A stretch of DNA of 13,568 bases, taken from assembly GCA_964576765.1 (NCBI GenBank), contig CAZNWH010000065.1, positions 1 through 13,568 on the forward strand, in the 5' to 3' direction. The position numbers and the translations under genes are program-made. The stretch's first letter is position 1. Each line of letters begins with the position of its first letter. Of the stretch, positions 1 to 8,833 are shown one piece after another. Source of the DNA: Hellea sp964576765 (GTDB taxonomy: Bacteria > Pseudomonadota > Alphaproteobacteria > Caulobacterales > Maricaulaceae). Under the pieces are notes generated by a model. The model ran no database searches. It saw only the letters and a list, made by a program, of their open reading frames with translations, and had not been told where the DNA came from.

Positions 1-338
1 CCCGCGAGATTATCATTGGCCGCCGGGCTTTGTAGCTCTTCGCCGAACGGCGTGTATTGCTCGCGCCAGATAATGGCTCCACTCGCATCCGTGCCCGCTT
101 GCGCGCTGCCCAGGTGGTCAGGATGTAAGTAGGTTACAATTCCGTTTTTTATGCGGGCCAGTGTGCCCTGCGGCCCACTGACATAATCCGTCTCGCCTGT
201 TTCATTTTTATTCGCGGTGTTCGGATCATCCCCAGTCTCAATATGCACCAAAGCGCCCGACAGGTCATAAACATTGTAAATAGTCTGTCCGTCAATAACC
301 GATTTGACCCGTTTCAGATTACCGTCATAGCCGTACAT
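1..338 (-). CDS. RHS-repeat core-domain protein, 5'-truncated and cut by the window edge
   Basis: I translated this stretch directly; it is open for 112 codons from the ATG at 338 to the window edge. It begins with an RHS/YD-type repeat (MYGYDGNLKRVKSV, then NVYDLSGALVHIE). The RHS core signature follows: YLHPDHLGSAQAGTDASGA, then WREQYTPFGEE. In RHS and YD-repeat proteins this core sits at the end of the shell, just before a variable, often toxic, C-terminal domain, which would lie beyond the window. Full RHS proteins normally have many repeats upstream. Here the upstream DNA is the M13 peptidase gene, whose TAA stop is in the same frame and only one codon (CAT) before the ATG. No convincing Shine-Dalgarno is visible, so translation would need coupling or readthrough. 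By my count G+C is about 53% overall and about 63% in the first 120 bases, richer than the adjoining peptidase end. It could be a displaced rhs tip, a degraded remnant, or an assembly joint. Confidence 0.75.
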   Translation of the reverse strand, partial: MYGYDGNLKRVKSVIDGQTIYNVYDLSGALVHIETGDDPNTANKNETGETDYVSGPQGTLARIKNGIVTYLHPDHLGSAQAGTDASGAIIWREQYTPFGEELQSPAANDNLA

Positions 339-341
339 ATG

Positions 342-2429
342 TTACCAGATCTTGACGCGTTTTTCTGGTGGTAAATAGAGCGCGTCACCGGGCTGTACAT
401 CAAACGCTTCATACCAAGCATCAAAATTTCGTACGATACCATTGGCCCGATATTCACCCGGGCTATGCGTATCCGTTTTAAGACGGTTTAGTAAGGCGGC
501 GTCTCTGAATTTACGTTGCCAAATTTGACCAAAGGACAGGAAGAACCGCTGATCACCCGACATACCGTCAATAATCGGAGCCTCTTTACCGCCTAGTGAT
601 TTTTTATAGGCCGCATAAGCCATTGTCAGGCCTGTGAGATCCCCAATATTCTCACCCAATGTGAGTTCACCGTTAATATGCTCTCCCGGCAGAGGCTCAA
701 ACGCATTGAACTGTTCGACGAGGTCTTTGGAGCGCGCCTCAAAGGCTTTACCATCTTCTTCGGTCCACCAATCGCGCTGCTCACCATTGCCGTCTGTTTT
801 ACGGCCTTGATCATCAAAACCGTGGCCCATTTCATGTCCAATCACAGCGCCGATACCACCGTAATTGACCGCCGGGTCAGCCGCAGGGTCAAAGAAAGGC
901 GCTTGGAGAATAGCGGCCGGAAAAACAATCTCGTTTAAATCAGGCCTATAATAAGCATTGACCGTTTGAGGGTTCATCGCCCATTCGTCGCGATCAATAG
1001 GCCCGCCGAGTTTTTTGATCTCGTCATTCCAAGCCCAAATATTGGCTCTTTTAACTGTTCCTATCAAATCATCACGATCAACGGTTAACTTAGAATAATC
1101 GGTCCATTTATCGGGATAGCCAATTTTAGGGTTAAACTTAGCCAGTTTATCTTGAGCTTCGGCCTTTGTTGCTGGGTCCATCCATTCCAAATTATCAATA
1201 CCGTCCTTGAACGCCGCCCGTAGGTTTTCAATCAGCTTATCCATTTCTGTTTTTGCAATAGGCGGGAAATGTTTTCTGACATAAACCTTACCGACAATTT
1301 CGCCCATTGTGCTATCGATTTGACTAACGCCGCGCTTCCAACGATCGCGCTGAACTTCGGTACCGCGCAGTTTTTTGCTGTAAAATTCAAAGCTCGCATC
1401 ATCTACGCGTTTGGGCAGGTAAGCGGCATTGGCGCCCATATAACTTATCGTCATATAGTCCTTGAGTGTTTCCACACTGGCCTTGGCAAATATCTTAGCG
1501 GTGCCTTCAATCGCGTCCGTTTCGCGGACAACGAAATTATCCTGATCACCCATACCAGCTTTGGCTAATACGGCGTCCCACGGAAAACCCTCCGCCATTT
1601 GTTTAAGCCCTATCAAGCTACGTTTATTATAGGTCAAGCTTCGATCTCGTCTCTTGGTTGGTGACCAATGCACTCGCGCCAAATCCGATTCAAATGCCAT
1701 AACTTTCGCCGCTCTTGATGCGGCATTATCAACGCCAGCTTCAGCCAGCATAGTTGACATATACTCAATATAGGCCGCACGAAGGTCATCTGACTTTTCG
1801 TCCTCATCTAGATAATAATCCCGGTTAGGCATGCCCAGCCCGGCCTGGGTGAGATAAACAACGTAATTTTGAACATCTTTTAAATCAACACTTACAAACG
1901 GGGCGATTGGCAATCGAAGACCCATAGCCGGATCAGCCATCATAACACCAACATCTTCATGCGTTGCTACGGCGCGTATTTTTTTAATATCCGCTTTAAC
2001 AGGCTCCAGTCCTGCGGCTTCAATAGCGTCTGTATCCATAAAGGCCGCGTAAAAGTCACCTATTTTTTGTTCTTCAGATCCTAAGGGGGCATTTGTCGCC
2101 GAGGCCTCTGCGATAATCTCTCTCACGCGTTCTTGCGATAAATCCGCGAGAATAGAAAAGCCGCCATAATTATCTTTATCAGCCGGAATCTCGGTTTCTT
2201 TCAACCAAGTCCCGTTCACAAATTTAAAGAAATTATCACCAGGCTTAACGGACTGGTCCATGTTTTCTGTCGCGATACCGTAAGTGCCCCGCACTGGTTT
2301 TGCTGATGTATCTTGCGCGATTTTGACGACAGCTTGACCTTTATCTTTTACGTTATCTGTAGCCACATTGTTACAAGCCGCAAGTGTTACAGCCAATATA
2401 CTGGCCGTCATAAGATGAGTGAATTTCAT
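342..2429 (-). CDS. M13 family zinc metallopeptidase, secreted lipoprotein (PepO/neprilysin-like)
   Basis: This 695-residue protein is a neprilysin-type endopeptidase, expected to cleave peptides outside the cytoplasm. The N-terminus is a lipoprotein signal with lipobox LAAC, so Cys19 should be lipidated after cleavage. The M13 landmarks are in order: substrate-strand motif NAYY at 491-494, zinc motif HEMGH at 532-536 followed by GFDDQGR, and the third ligand motif GENIGD at 592-597 (Glu593). His655 and Arg661 have the spacing of the substrate-binding His/Arg pair of neprilysin. The sequence ends in KIW, like the hydrophobic tryptophan end of family members, so the protein looks complete. A GAAGGG Shine-Dalgarno lies 8 bases before the ATG. 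It follows the RND transporter gene by 44 bases on the same strand with no terminator seen, so it may be the fourth gene of the efflux operon. The natural substrate cannot be told from sequence. Confidence 0.95.
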   Translation of the reverse strand: MKFTHLMTASILAVTLAACNNVATDNVKDKGQAVVKIAQDTSAKPVRGTYGIATENMDQSVKPGDNFFKFVNGTWLKETEIPADKDNYGGFSILADLSQERVREIIAEASATNAPLGSEEQKIGDFYAAFMDTDAIEAAGLEPVKADIKKIRAVATHEDVGVMMADPAMGLRLPIAPFVSVDLKDVQNYVVYLTQAGLGMPNRDYYLDEDEKSDDLRAAYIEYMSTMLAEAGVDNAASRAAKVMAFESDLARVHWSPTKRRDRSLTYNKRSLIGLKQMAEGFPWDAVLAKAGMGDQDNFVVRETDAIEGTAKIFAKASVETLKDYMTISYMGANAAYLPKRVDDASFEFYSKKLRGTEVQRDRWKRGVSQIDSTMGEIVGKVYVRKHFPPIAKTEMDKLIENLRAAFKDGIDNLEWMDPATKAEAQDKLAKFNPKIGYPDKWTDYSKLTVDRDDLIGTVKRANIWAWNDEIKKLGGPIDRDEWAMNPQTVNAYYRPDLNEIVFPAAILQAPFFDPAADPAVNYGGIGAVIGHEMGHGFDDQGRKTDGNGEQRDWWTEEDGKAFEARSKDLVEQFNAFEPLPGEHINGELTLGENIGDLTGLTMAYAAYKKSLGGKEAPIIDGMSGDQRFFLSFGQIWQRKFRDAALLNRLKTDTHSPGEYRANGIVRNFDAWYEAFDVQPGDALYLPPEKRVKIW

Positions 2430-2473
2430 ACCTCTATCCCTTCAATTAAATAAATTTTACTATATAGATTTTA

Positions 2474-5400
2474 TTATTCCGCAGGCACCGTGGGTGTCAG
2501 TGTATGTGAGGGGTCGCGGATAATTATATCCTCTTCCAGTTCCATATCGTCCAAAGCCAAAGCCATTTCAGGGTCATAAGTTGACCCTAGACCCGGTTGC
2601 TTTTCGCCGCGCCATAGGCCGCGGAAGAAGCGCGAAATATCAACGCCTATACCATACATTGCTGGCACCAACATCAAGGTTAAGAAGAAGTCAAATAATA
2701 CTCCGAATGCTAATGCAACAACCATGGGCTTGAGAAACTCTGCCTGAGCCGATGTTTCAAATAAGATCGGCATAATCCCAATAAAGGTTGTGACAGATGT
2801 CAGAAGAATGGGCCGAAAACGCGCTACACAGGCATCTAGCATCGCTTGATAGGCCCCAACGCCTTTATCGCGAAGCCTATTCACATAATCTATAAGAACG
2901 AGGTTGTCATTCACCGCCACACCAGAGGCGGCAAAAAAGCCAAAAATTGACATCATCCCAAAAGGCACGCCCGTCACGATATTCCCAAAAATCATCCCGA
3001 CAAGTGCAAAGGGTATAGCAATCATAATCAAAAGAGGTTGAGCATAGGATTTAAAAGCAATCGCCAATAAACCGTACATCATAAATAAAATGGCAATGAG
3101 TGATATATTCAATTCCTTTACGAAATTCGTCTCTATCTCATCTTCGCCAACATTAATACGTGTGGCGCGAGGGTGGCGTAATTCCCATTGCGGGAAAAAA
3201 TTCTCATTTATGTCTTTTTTGATATTCGCAATTTCACTTTGCTCCCCGCGTATACGAGCGCCTGTATAGGTTAAGCGTTTACGGTCGCGGCGCTGAATAC
3301 GACCAACGCCTTCTGCAAAGGTTACGTCAGCGACAGAAAACAGTGGAACTTCGACTCCATTGGCTGCGCGAATTCGTAATCCACGAAGACTATCAATCGA
3401 CTCTCTTGCTGCCTCCGGATATCGCACCATTACGCGAACATCCTCACCGTTGCGAGGAAGGCGCTGAACTTCCAGACCAAAAAACGCTTGCCGCACTTGG
3501 CGAGTCACATCAGATAGTTTCAACCCTAAAGCTTCAGCGCCGGGTTTTAAGGTGAATTGAATTTCACTGGCGGAGCTTTCTAAGCCATCCCAAGCGCGTG
3601 TGACTGAGCTATAGCTTTCCATTTCAGTTTTTAAATCAAGAATAGCTGCTTTAAGCGCATCTGGGTCTGAAGACGCAACGCCGTAGAACAGCCCTCCTCC
3701 TTGTCCTGAACCACCTTGATTGACTCCATAACTTACACGATAGGCATCAGGTATCGAACCAACATATTCTTCGAGCTTATCAGCTATATCTTTGCTGGAA
3801 ATTTCCGGCCGTTTGTTCGGATCAGAAAGGCCTAAGAAACCATCAACTCTACGGCCTTCCGAATATGTCCCTGCTTCCGTGATAAGTTCAAAATCAATAT
3901 TAAAATCTTTTTTTGTATTCTCGTTCAGTTTTATAACACCTTGATCGACCTGATCTCTGACTTGTGTGATACGTTCATAATTTGTGCCTTCAGGAAAACG
4001 GGCATTAAATTGGATCATATCCCCTTCAACTTCGGGAATCATAGCGCTTGGGGCCACACCGGATCTAAGCAACATGATCGACATAACAAATAGTCCGACA
4101 AAAATAGAGAGCGTCACATATCGTGCTTTAATCAAGGCCGCGACAAAAGGACGGAATGTGTTTTGGGCAAAGCTAACCAAACTATTCGCTATACCCGTTT
4201 GGAACCGCATCAATCTACTTTGCCTATCGTGATCAATAGGCTTTAAATGGCGTAAATGAGCCGGTAATATGAAGAAGGCTTCGATGAGTGAAAAAATTAA
4301 AACCGCAATGACAACAAGGCTTATTTGACCCAGCATGGTTTGAATGGGGCCTGTCATAAGCAAGAAAGGTACAAACATTAAAATAGTTGTAATAACCGCA
4401 AAATAAACAGGCTTAACAACCATGTTCGCACCTGCAATCGCGCCGCGGTCACCATAAATACCATTTTCAACATGAAAATGCGCGCTTTCTCCGACGACGA
4501 TGGCATCATCGACAACAATTCCAATCACTAATAGGAAAGCAAAAAGAGAAATCATATTTAAAGAAATGCCTATATATGGCGCGACAGCGATGGCCCCCAT
4601 AAAGGCGGCGGCAATGCCGATCGTCACCCAAATCGCAACAGCTGGTCTTAAAAATAGAACCAAAATGATCAGAACGAGTATCATGCCTGATAGAGCATTC
4701 CCTCCGATTAGGTTCAACCGACTATCAACCATTTTGGAACCATCAAACCAGATCGCAAATTGCAATCCAGGAGGTAGTTTTTCATTAATTTCTTTTTCAT
4801 ATTTACGGATAGATTTTCCGGCTTCCGTCCAGTTCGCTTTTTCAGGTGACAAAACCCTGAAGACAGCTGCATTTTCCCCTCTAAATTTTGCGTCAAATTC
4901 ATCATTGTCGAAGCCATCAATGACATTAGCGATATCTCCAAGACGAATAGTGCCACCATTGGCCGTTTGACGAATGATGATTTTTTTGAACTCTGCCTCG
5001 GTATTAGCCAAAGACCGCGCCCGCAATTGAAGTTTCCCTCCCGTTGTCTCAACGGTTCCGGCTGATAAGTTTACAGATGACCCTGAAATCGCCTGAGACA
5101 CTTGCGAGAAAGTTAAATTATATTGCCGTAAGGCATCCTCAGAAACCTCAATTGTAACCTGCTCATCTATCTTCGATATTTGCTGGGTTAGCTGCAACCC
5201 TGTTAGCTTTGATATCTCTAATCTTAGATCATTGGCTGCCCTTTGAAGAGTTAAACGATCAACATCTCCATATAAAGCGAGATACAGAATTTCCACTTGC
5301 GCATCCCAACGAAAAACAAGAGGTTTAAACGCATCAGGTGGCAAATTTTGAATACCATCGACACGAGCCTTAACTCGGTCGAGCATTTTCTGATAATCAA

Positions 5401-5698
5401 CACCAAGCTTTGTTCTAATATTAACCGTATAGGTTCCTTCACTTGCAGTAGCTTCAAGATAATCAACGCCATCAAGCCCATCGATAGCTTCTTCGATACG
5501 GACAACGATTTGCTCTTCAACATCACGCGGTGACGCCCCAGGCCAGGCTGAGGAAACCGTCATTCCATTAACAGTCACTTGCGGGATGAATTCGCGCTGT
5601 AAATTATTATAACCAAAAACGCCTACCACAAACATGGCTACCATCATCAGGTTGGAGGCAACGGGATTTTTTACAAACCATGCAATAAGTGATTTCAT
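2474..5698 (-). CDS. RND efflux transporter, inner-membrane permease subunit (AcrB-like)
   Basis: This 1074-residue protein is the proton-driven pump of a tripartite efflux system. It has the RND layout: TM1 near 10-30, a large periplasmic loop to about 330, a TM2-6 block (about 332-480), TM7 near 528-546, a second periplasmic loop to about 860, and a TM8-12 block (about 864-1015). TM4 carries the paired aspartates Asp397-Asp398 in GIVVDDAIVV, the proton-relay residues of AcrB. In TM10 the AcrB lysine (K940) is replaced: the segment reads GVAVNDNLVLIDY, with Asn930-Asp931 at that place. This suggests a branch distinct from classical AcrB/MexB. The C-terminal tail after about 1035 is acidic (for example DDMELEED) and should be cytoplasmic. 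A GGGAG ribosome site precedes the ATG, which shares one base with the adaptor stop (TAATG), so translational coupling is likely. The drug or substrate range is not predictable from the sequence. Confidence 0.95.
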   Translation of the reverse strand: MKSLIAWFVKNPVASNLMMVAMFVVGVFGYNNLQREFIPQVTVNGMTVSSAWPGASPRDVEEQIVVRIEEAIDGLDGVDYLEATASEGTYTVNIRTKLGVDYQKMLDRVKARVDGIQNLPPDAFKPLVFRWDAQVEILYLALYGDVDRLTLQRAANDLRLEISKLTGLQLTQQISKIDEQVTIEVSEDALRQYNLTFSQVSQAISGSSVNLSAGTVETTGGKLQLRARSLANTEAEFKKIIIRQTANGGTIRLGDIANVIDGFDNDEFDAKFRGENAAVFRVLSPEKANWTEAGKSIRKYEKEINEKLPPGLQFAIWFDGSKMVDSRLNLIGGNALSGMILVLIILVLFLRPAVAIWVTIGIAAAFMGAIAVAPYIGISLNMISLFAFLLVIGIVVDDAIVVGESAHFHVENGIYGDRGAIAGANMVVKPVYFAVITTILMFVPFLLMTGPIQTMLGQISLVVIAVLIFSLIEAFFILPAHLRHLKPIDHDRQSRLMRFQTGIANSLVSFAQNTFRPFVAALIKARYVTLSIFVGLFVMSIMLLRSGVAPSAMIPEVEGDMIQFNARFPEGTNYERITQVRDQVDQGVIKLNENTKKDFNIDFELITEAGTYSEGRRVDGFLGLSDPNKRPEISSKDIADKLEEYVGSIPDAYRVSYGVNQGGSGQGGGLFYGVASSDPDALKAAILDLKTEMESYSSVTRAWDGLESSASEIQFTLKPGAEALGLKLSDVTRQVRQAFFGLEVQRLPRNGEDVRVMVRYPEAARESIDSLRGLRIRAANGVEVPLFSVADVTFAEGVGRIQRRDRKRLTYTGARIRGEQSEIANIKKDINENFFPQWELRHPRATRINVGEDEIETNFVKELNISLIAILFMMYGLLAIAFKSYAQPLLIMIAIPFALVGMIFGNIVTGVPFGMMSIFGFFAASGVAVNDNLVLIDYVNRLRDKGVGAYQAMLDACVARFRPILLTSVTTFIGIMPILFETSAQAEFLKPMVVALAFGVLFDFFLTLMLVPAMYGIGVDISRFFRGLWRGEKQPGLGSTYDPEMALALDDMELEEDIIIRDPSHTLTPTVPAE

Positions 5699-7143
5699 TA
5701 CTCGCTCCCTTTTGTCATCGCCCCGTTTGTTTCCTTCGAAGCCGACTCCGTCTTACTATCCTTTGAAGGAGCATCGCCTTTTTTACGAGGACGTTCAGAT
5801 TTTTCACTATCATTTTTTTTCTTACCCCATCTTCGTTTTTTCTTTTTATCTTTGTCTTCCCCCTTAGCATCGGCAGCCTCTTTCTTTTTCAGCCATTCTG
5901 GTTTTGGCGGGTCAACCAGAACCGTTTTAGGGTCATTAACATCCAGAACTTTCAAAGTCATAGTCACACGAGACTTTTCCATAGGCGATAAGACAACAAG
6001 TTCACCAACGCCGACACCACCCAAGAGCATGGCCCTATTGGCATCTGTATCCAATACTGTAGCTTTGCGTATTTCTACTTTTCCTTTGTCATCGACAATA
6101 TAGATTTCATCTTCGGGGCGTAGTCCATCACGCGGCAAAACAATTACATCTTCATAAAGTTTGCCGTCGATCTCTGCATCAACAAATAATCCCGGCGCAA
6201 TCGGCATACCGTTTTGGGATTTGCCCTTTCCATAAGGGTCAAAGACTTCGGCAATCGCCGAAAGAGCGCGTGTTTGCGTATCATAGGTACTGTCAGTGCG
6301 CATTATCTTCGCATCCCAATTTTGCGTTTTTCCGGCGATTATGGCGCTTAATTTGACGTTCGGCGCCGAGGCCCGATCCTTCGCTACATAAGCAATTGGC
6401 AAATCCATTTTTGATAAATCATTATCCGTTAAGGGCAATCTGACTTCAATAATATCCGTCGAGAATATCCGCCCTAATGTTCGCCCAGGTGAAACATATT
6501 GACCGAGGTCAGAGCTCTTTGTTCTCACACGGCCAGAAAAAGGGGCTTTGACTTCTGTCCTCGTGAGTTGAAGATTAGCAGCAGCAAGTTCGGCCTTAGC
6601 TAATTGCAAGGCCGCCTGAGCTTGCGCTTGTTGAGGCTTGCGTAGCGCAAGGGCAGTTGGTTCACCCCGGCCTAATTCTTCATAATCCTGACGTGCGATT
6701 TCACCTTCAGCTTGTTCGCGGATCAAAACTTGTTCGGCCTGTGCGATACCAGACTGCGCGCGAACAACTGCCACCTTATAATCAGCGTCTTCAATCCGGA
6801 TAAGCGTTTCGCCCTTTCGAATGATGCCGCCGTCAATAAAATTAGGCGACACATAAATGATTTTACCACCCACCTCCGGAACGAGATCAATTTCCGTCCG
6901 CGGGCGTGCCTCCCCTTGAGCTGTAACTTTAAGCTGAACGTCGTCTTGCACCGCATAGTCAGCCATCACAGCCAATGTGTTAAAAGGCTTTTTCTTTTCT
7001 TCTGGCTTCTTATTCAGCTTGATGATGATATTCGCAGCTAGGATAAAACCTATTATAATGAGTAACGGGAGCGCAATAATGAGCAGCTTACGAAAAAGTC
7101 CTCCGCTCCGCTGGATACCAACTACATTCGCTTCACTTGTCAT
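5698..7143 (-). CDS. RND efflux periplasmic adaptor subunit (AcrA/MFP-like) with lysine-rich tail
   Basis: This is the membrane-fusion protein linking the RND pump to the outer-membrane channel. From the ATG at 7143 it has 481 residues. A short cytoplasmic N-terminus leads into one hydrophobic anchor (about 20-42); there is no lipobox, so it is held by a membrane helix. The split barrel-sandwich halves lie near 86-118 (DLVPEVGGKIIYVSP) and 197-227 (EVKAPFSGRVRTK). They flank an Ala/Gln-rich alpha-hairpin (about 122-195). Beta-barrel and membrane-proximal domains run to about 405. An unusual charged tail (about 411-481) follows, rich in Lys, Arg, Asp and Glu. An ATG 18 bases upstream at 7161 (MARKIN) is also in frame, but 7143 has GGAAG six bases ahead while 7161 has no clear ribosome site, so I prefer 7143. 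The stop overlaps the pump start by one base. Confidence 0.93.
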   Translation of the reverse strand: MTSEANVVGIQRSGGLFRKLLIIALPLLIIIGFILAANIIIKLNKKPEEKKKPFNTLAVMADYAVQDDVQLKVTAQGEARPRTEIDLVPEVGGKIIYVSPNFIDGGIIRKGETLIRIEDADYKVAVVRAQSGIAQAEQVLIREQAEGEIARQDYEELGRGEPTALALRKPQQAQAQAALQLAKAELAAANLQLTRTEVKAPFSGRVRTKSSDLGQYVSPGRTLGRIFSTDIIEVRLPLTDNDLSKMDLPIAYVAKDRASAPNVKLSAIIAGKTQNWDAKIMRTDSTYDTQTRALSAIAEVFDPYGKGKSQNGMPIAPGLFVDAEIDGKLYEDVIVLPRDGLRPEDEIYIVDDKGKVEIRKATVLDTDANRAMLLGGVGVGELVVLSPMEKSRVTMTLKVLDVNDPKTVLVDPPKPEWLKKKEAADAKGEDKDKKKKRRWGKKKNDSEKSERPRKKGDAPSKDSKTESASKETNGAMTKGSE

Positions 7144-7176
7144 GTTTATCTTCCGCGCCATAATTCATTGGGTACG

Positions 7177-8610
7177 TCACTTGTATAAACCCACTACCTT
7201 ATAAGATGACTGTATACCACCTTGAGCTTCAAAACCACCGCCAAGCGCAACATGCATTCTTACGCGGTTTGTTAGGCGTTCTTTTCGAGCACTAATCAAT
7301 TGGCCTTCTGCAGATATACGGCGAGATTGAGCATCTAATAATTGCAATATTGTTGCTAGGCCTTCTGTGTATCGTAATTCAAGACGATCTTCAGCTTTGC
7401 GGGCTTCATTTAATGAGGTTCTTAGTGCCGACTCTCGTTCCCTAAGTCTTTGTTCAGCATCAAGTGAATTTTCAACTTCTAGATAGGCGTTTAAAGCCAC
7501 GCCAGCATAAGTTTCGAGTTGTTCGCGTAATATAGCTTCTTGTTGTTCAATATTTCCTTTTAGACGTCCACCTTGGAAGATAGGCGCGCTTAAGTTGGCA
7601 ACTAATTGCATTGCTAGAGCGTCAATATCGAAAAAATCCTCGACGCTTGTCGCGCTCAAATTTCCATTCCCCGTAAGCGACAAGCGGGGCAGTAGATTTT
7701 TGCGGGCTATGTCTACCTGCAAGCCTTGCGCTTTGAGCCGTCTTTCCGCAGCCAGAAGGTCAGGCCGCTTACGCAGGACATATCCGGGTGTTCCGGCTCC
7801 TGAGAGAACAGGTAAATTTGGCAAATCTTCTGCACTTTGGATTTCTTCGGCTGGGTAGCGGCGTAGTAGAACTTCTAAGCTCCGAGTTAAACTCGACAAT
7901 CTTTGTTCGCGGCTAGCCTGTAAAGCCTCGGCATTAGCCACAGAAGACCTTGCAAGGCGCACATCACTCGAGCCTGTGACTCCGCCTTCAAATCTGCGCT
8001 GAGTCAAGCGAAGCGCCCGTTCTTGTGTTTCTACATCTCGCACAGATAACTCGTTTAAGAGCCGTGCCTCGATTAAATCAAACCACCCTTGCGCAACTTG
8101 GCCTGCAATAGACAAACGCGCTCCAGCGTAATCAGCCTGCGTCGCCTCTACAGCCAATGCATCGGACTTAACATTATTCTTGATTCGTCCCCAGAGGTCA
8201 GCTTCCCAATTTACAGCCAAACCCGAAGATAAATTGGTAGGCGTTTGGAAGGGTAATGATGTTTCAGTTCGGGTGACCCGGCTATTCGTGTCAATGGTAG
8301 GCAATCTATCCGCCCGGGAAATACGGGCGCGGGCGCGGGCTGCATCAAGGCGCGCCGCTGATGATCTGATATTTGTATTCGCATCTAAGGCCTCACTCAC
8401 AAGACTCACCAGAGTTGCATCCGAAAAGCTACCGACCCAATCAGTCGTTGGGAGGTCATGAGGCGCAACTTCATCCCATATTGGCTTTTGCGGTGTAAGA
8501 CCTTCAACCGACACGATTGTCGCTGCGGGTTTAAATTTTGATACCCCCCCTAGGTTGGCACACCCGGAAAGAGCTATCACGCTTGCCGATATAAATACCG
8601 CTAAACGCAT
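7177..8610 (-). CDS. Outer-membrane efflux lipoprotein, TolC/OprM family (NodT type)
   Basis: This 477-residue protein is the outer-membrane exit duct of the tripartite pump. The signal peptide ends in lipobox LSGC (Cys17), as in OprM and NodT-type channels. Family landmarks include NWEADLWGRI (about 134-143), RRFEGGVTGSSDV (205-217), the LRKRPDL motif at 279-285 and LSAPIFQGGRL (340-350). The two halves each show the long helical OEP repeat. The longest reading frame starts at 8646, but the ATG at 8610 is far better. It has GAGGAG seven bases upstream, it places the signal peptide directly at the N-terminus, and a probable promoter overlaps the 8646 region. The gene is first of the minus-strand block, and the adaptor begins 33 bases beyond its TGA stop. 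Confidence 0.93.
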   Translation of the reverse strand: MRLAVFISASVIALSGCANLGGVSKFKPAATIVSVEGLTPQKPIWDEVAPHDLPTTDWVGSFSDATLVSLVSEALDANTNIRSSAARLDAARARARISRADRLPTIDTNSRVTRTETSLPFQTPTNLSSGLAVNWEADLWGRIKNNVKSDALAVEATQADYAGARLSIAGQVAQGWFDLIEARLLNELSVRDVETQERALRLTQRRFEGGVTGSSDVRLARSSVANAEALQASREQRLSSLTRSLEVLLRRYPAEEIQSAEDLPNLPVLSGAGTPGYVLRKRPDLLAAERRLKAQGLQVDIARKNLLPRLSLTGNGNLSATSVEDFFDIDALAMQLVANLSAPIFQGGRLKGNIEQQEAILREQLETYAGVALNAYLEVENSLDAEQRLRERESALRTSLNEARKAEDRLELRYTEGLATILQLLDAQSRRISAEGQLISARKERLTNRVRMHVALGGGFEAQGGIQSSYKVVGLYK

Positions 8611-8631
8611 ATCCTGTCTCCTCATAGCTCT

Positions 8632-8659
8632 CTCATAAACACCCAATAGCGAAAGTCAA
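8632..8659 (-). promoter_or_regulatory. Possible promoter of the efflux operon
   Basis: Read on the minus strand, TTGACT (8659-8654) and TATGAG (8637-8632) are separated by 16 bases. They match the -35 box in 5 of 6 positions and the -10 box in 4 of 6. Initiation just downstream would leave a short leader containing the GAGGAG ribosome site and the ATG at 8610, and would exclude the ATG at 8646 from the message. The surroundings are AT-rich, so other pairs could be drawn. This is inference from motif matching only. Confidence 0.35.
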
Positions 8660-8833
8660 CAAACTATTATTGAAAAACAATAAATATAAAGCTAACATTC
8701 TTCAAATATTGAGAGCAACTTGTACCTTTTAGATACGATAGTCACTTTAAATTATAGAAATTTTTGATGAAATCAATTTTGCGTCATTCCAACCGAAAAT
8801 TTGACCAGAAGGCTGAAATCAAAAGAGGGGCAT

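Noticed and set aside
678..938. Plus-strand open frame with a hydrophobic stretch opposite the peptidase zinc-site region
   Set aside because: It lies exactly antisense to the conserved M13 catalytic core, so its apparent membrane segment is a by-product of that coding sequence.
4500..4970. Open frame on the plus strand opposite the RND transporter
   Set aside because: It is antisense to a well-supported gene, with no recognisable domain and no ribosome site evidence; it is a shadow frame.
8667..8683. Inverted repeat TTATTG-AAAAA-CAATAA upstream of the efflux operon, a possible repressor operator
   Set aside because: It is only six base pairs, all but one AT, in a very AT-rich spacer. No regulator gene is adjacent, so chance is a fair explanation.
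8764..8776. Inverted repeat TTGAT-GAA-ATCAA in the same spacer
   Set aside because: The arms are five bases and AT-rich; it is too short to support an operator.
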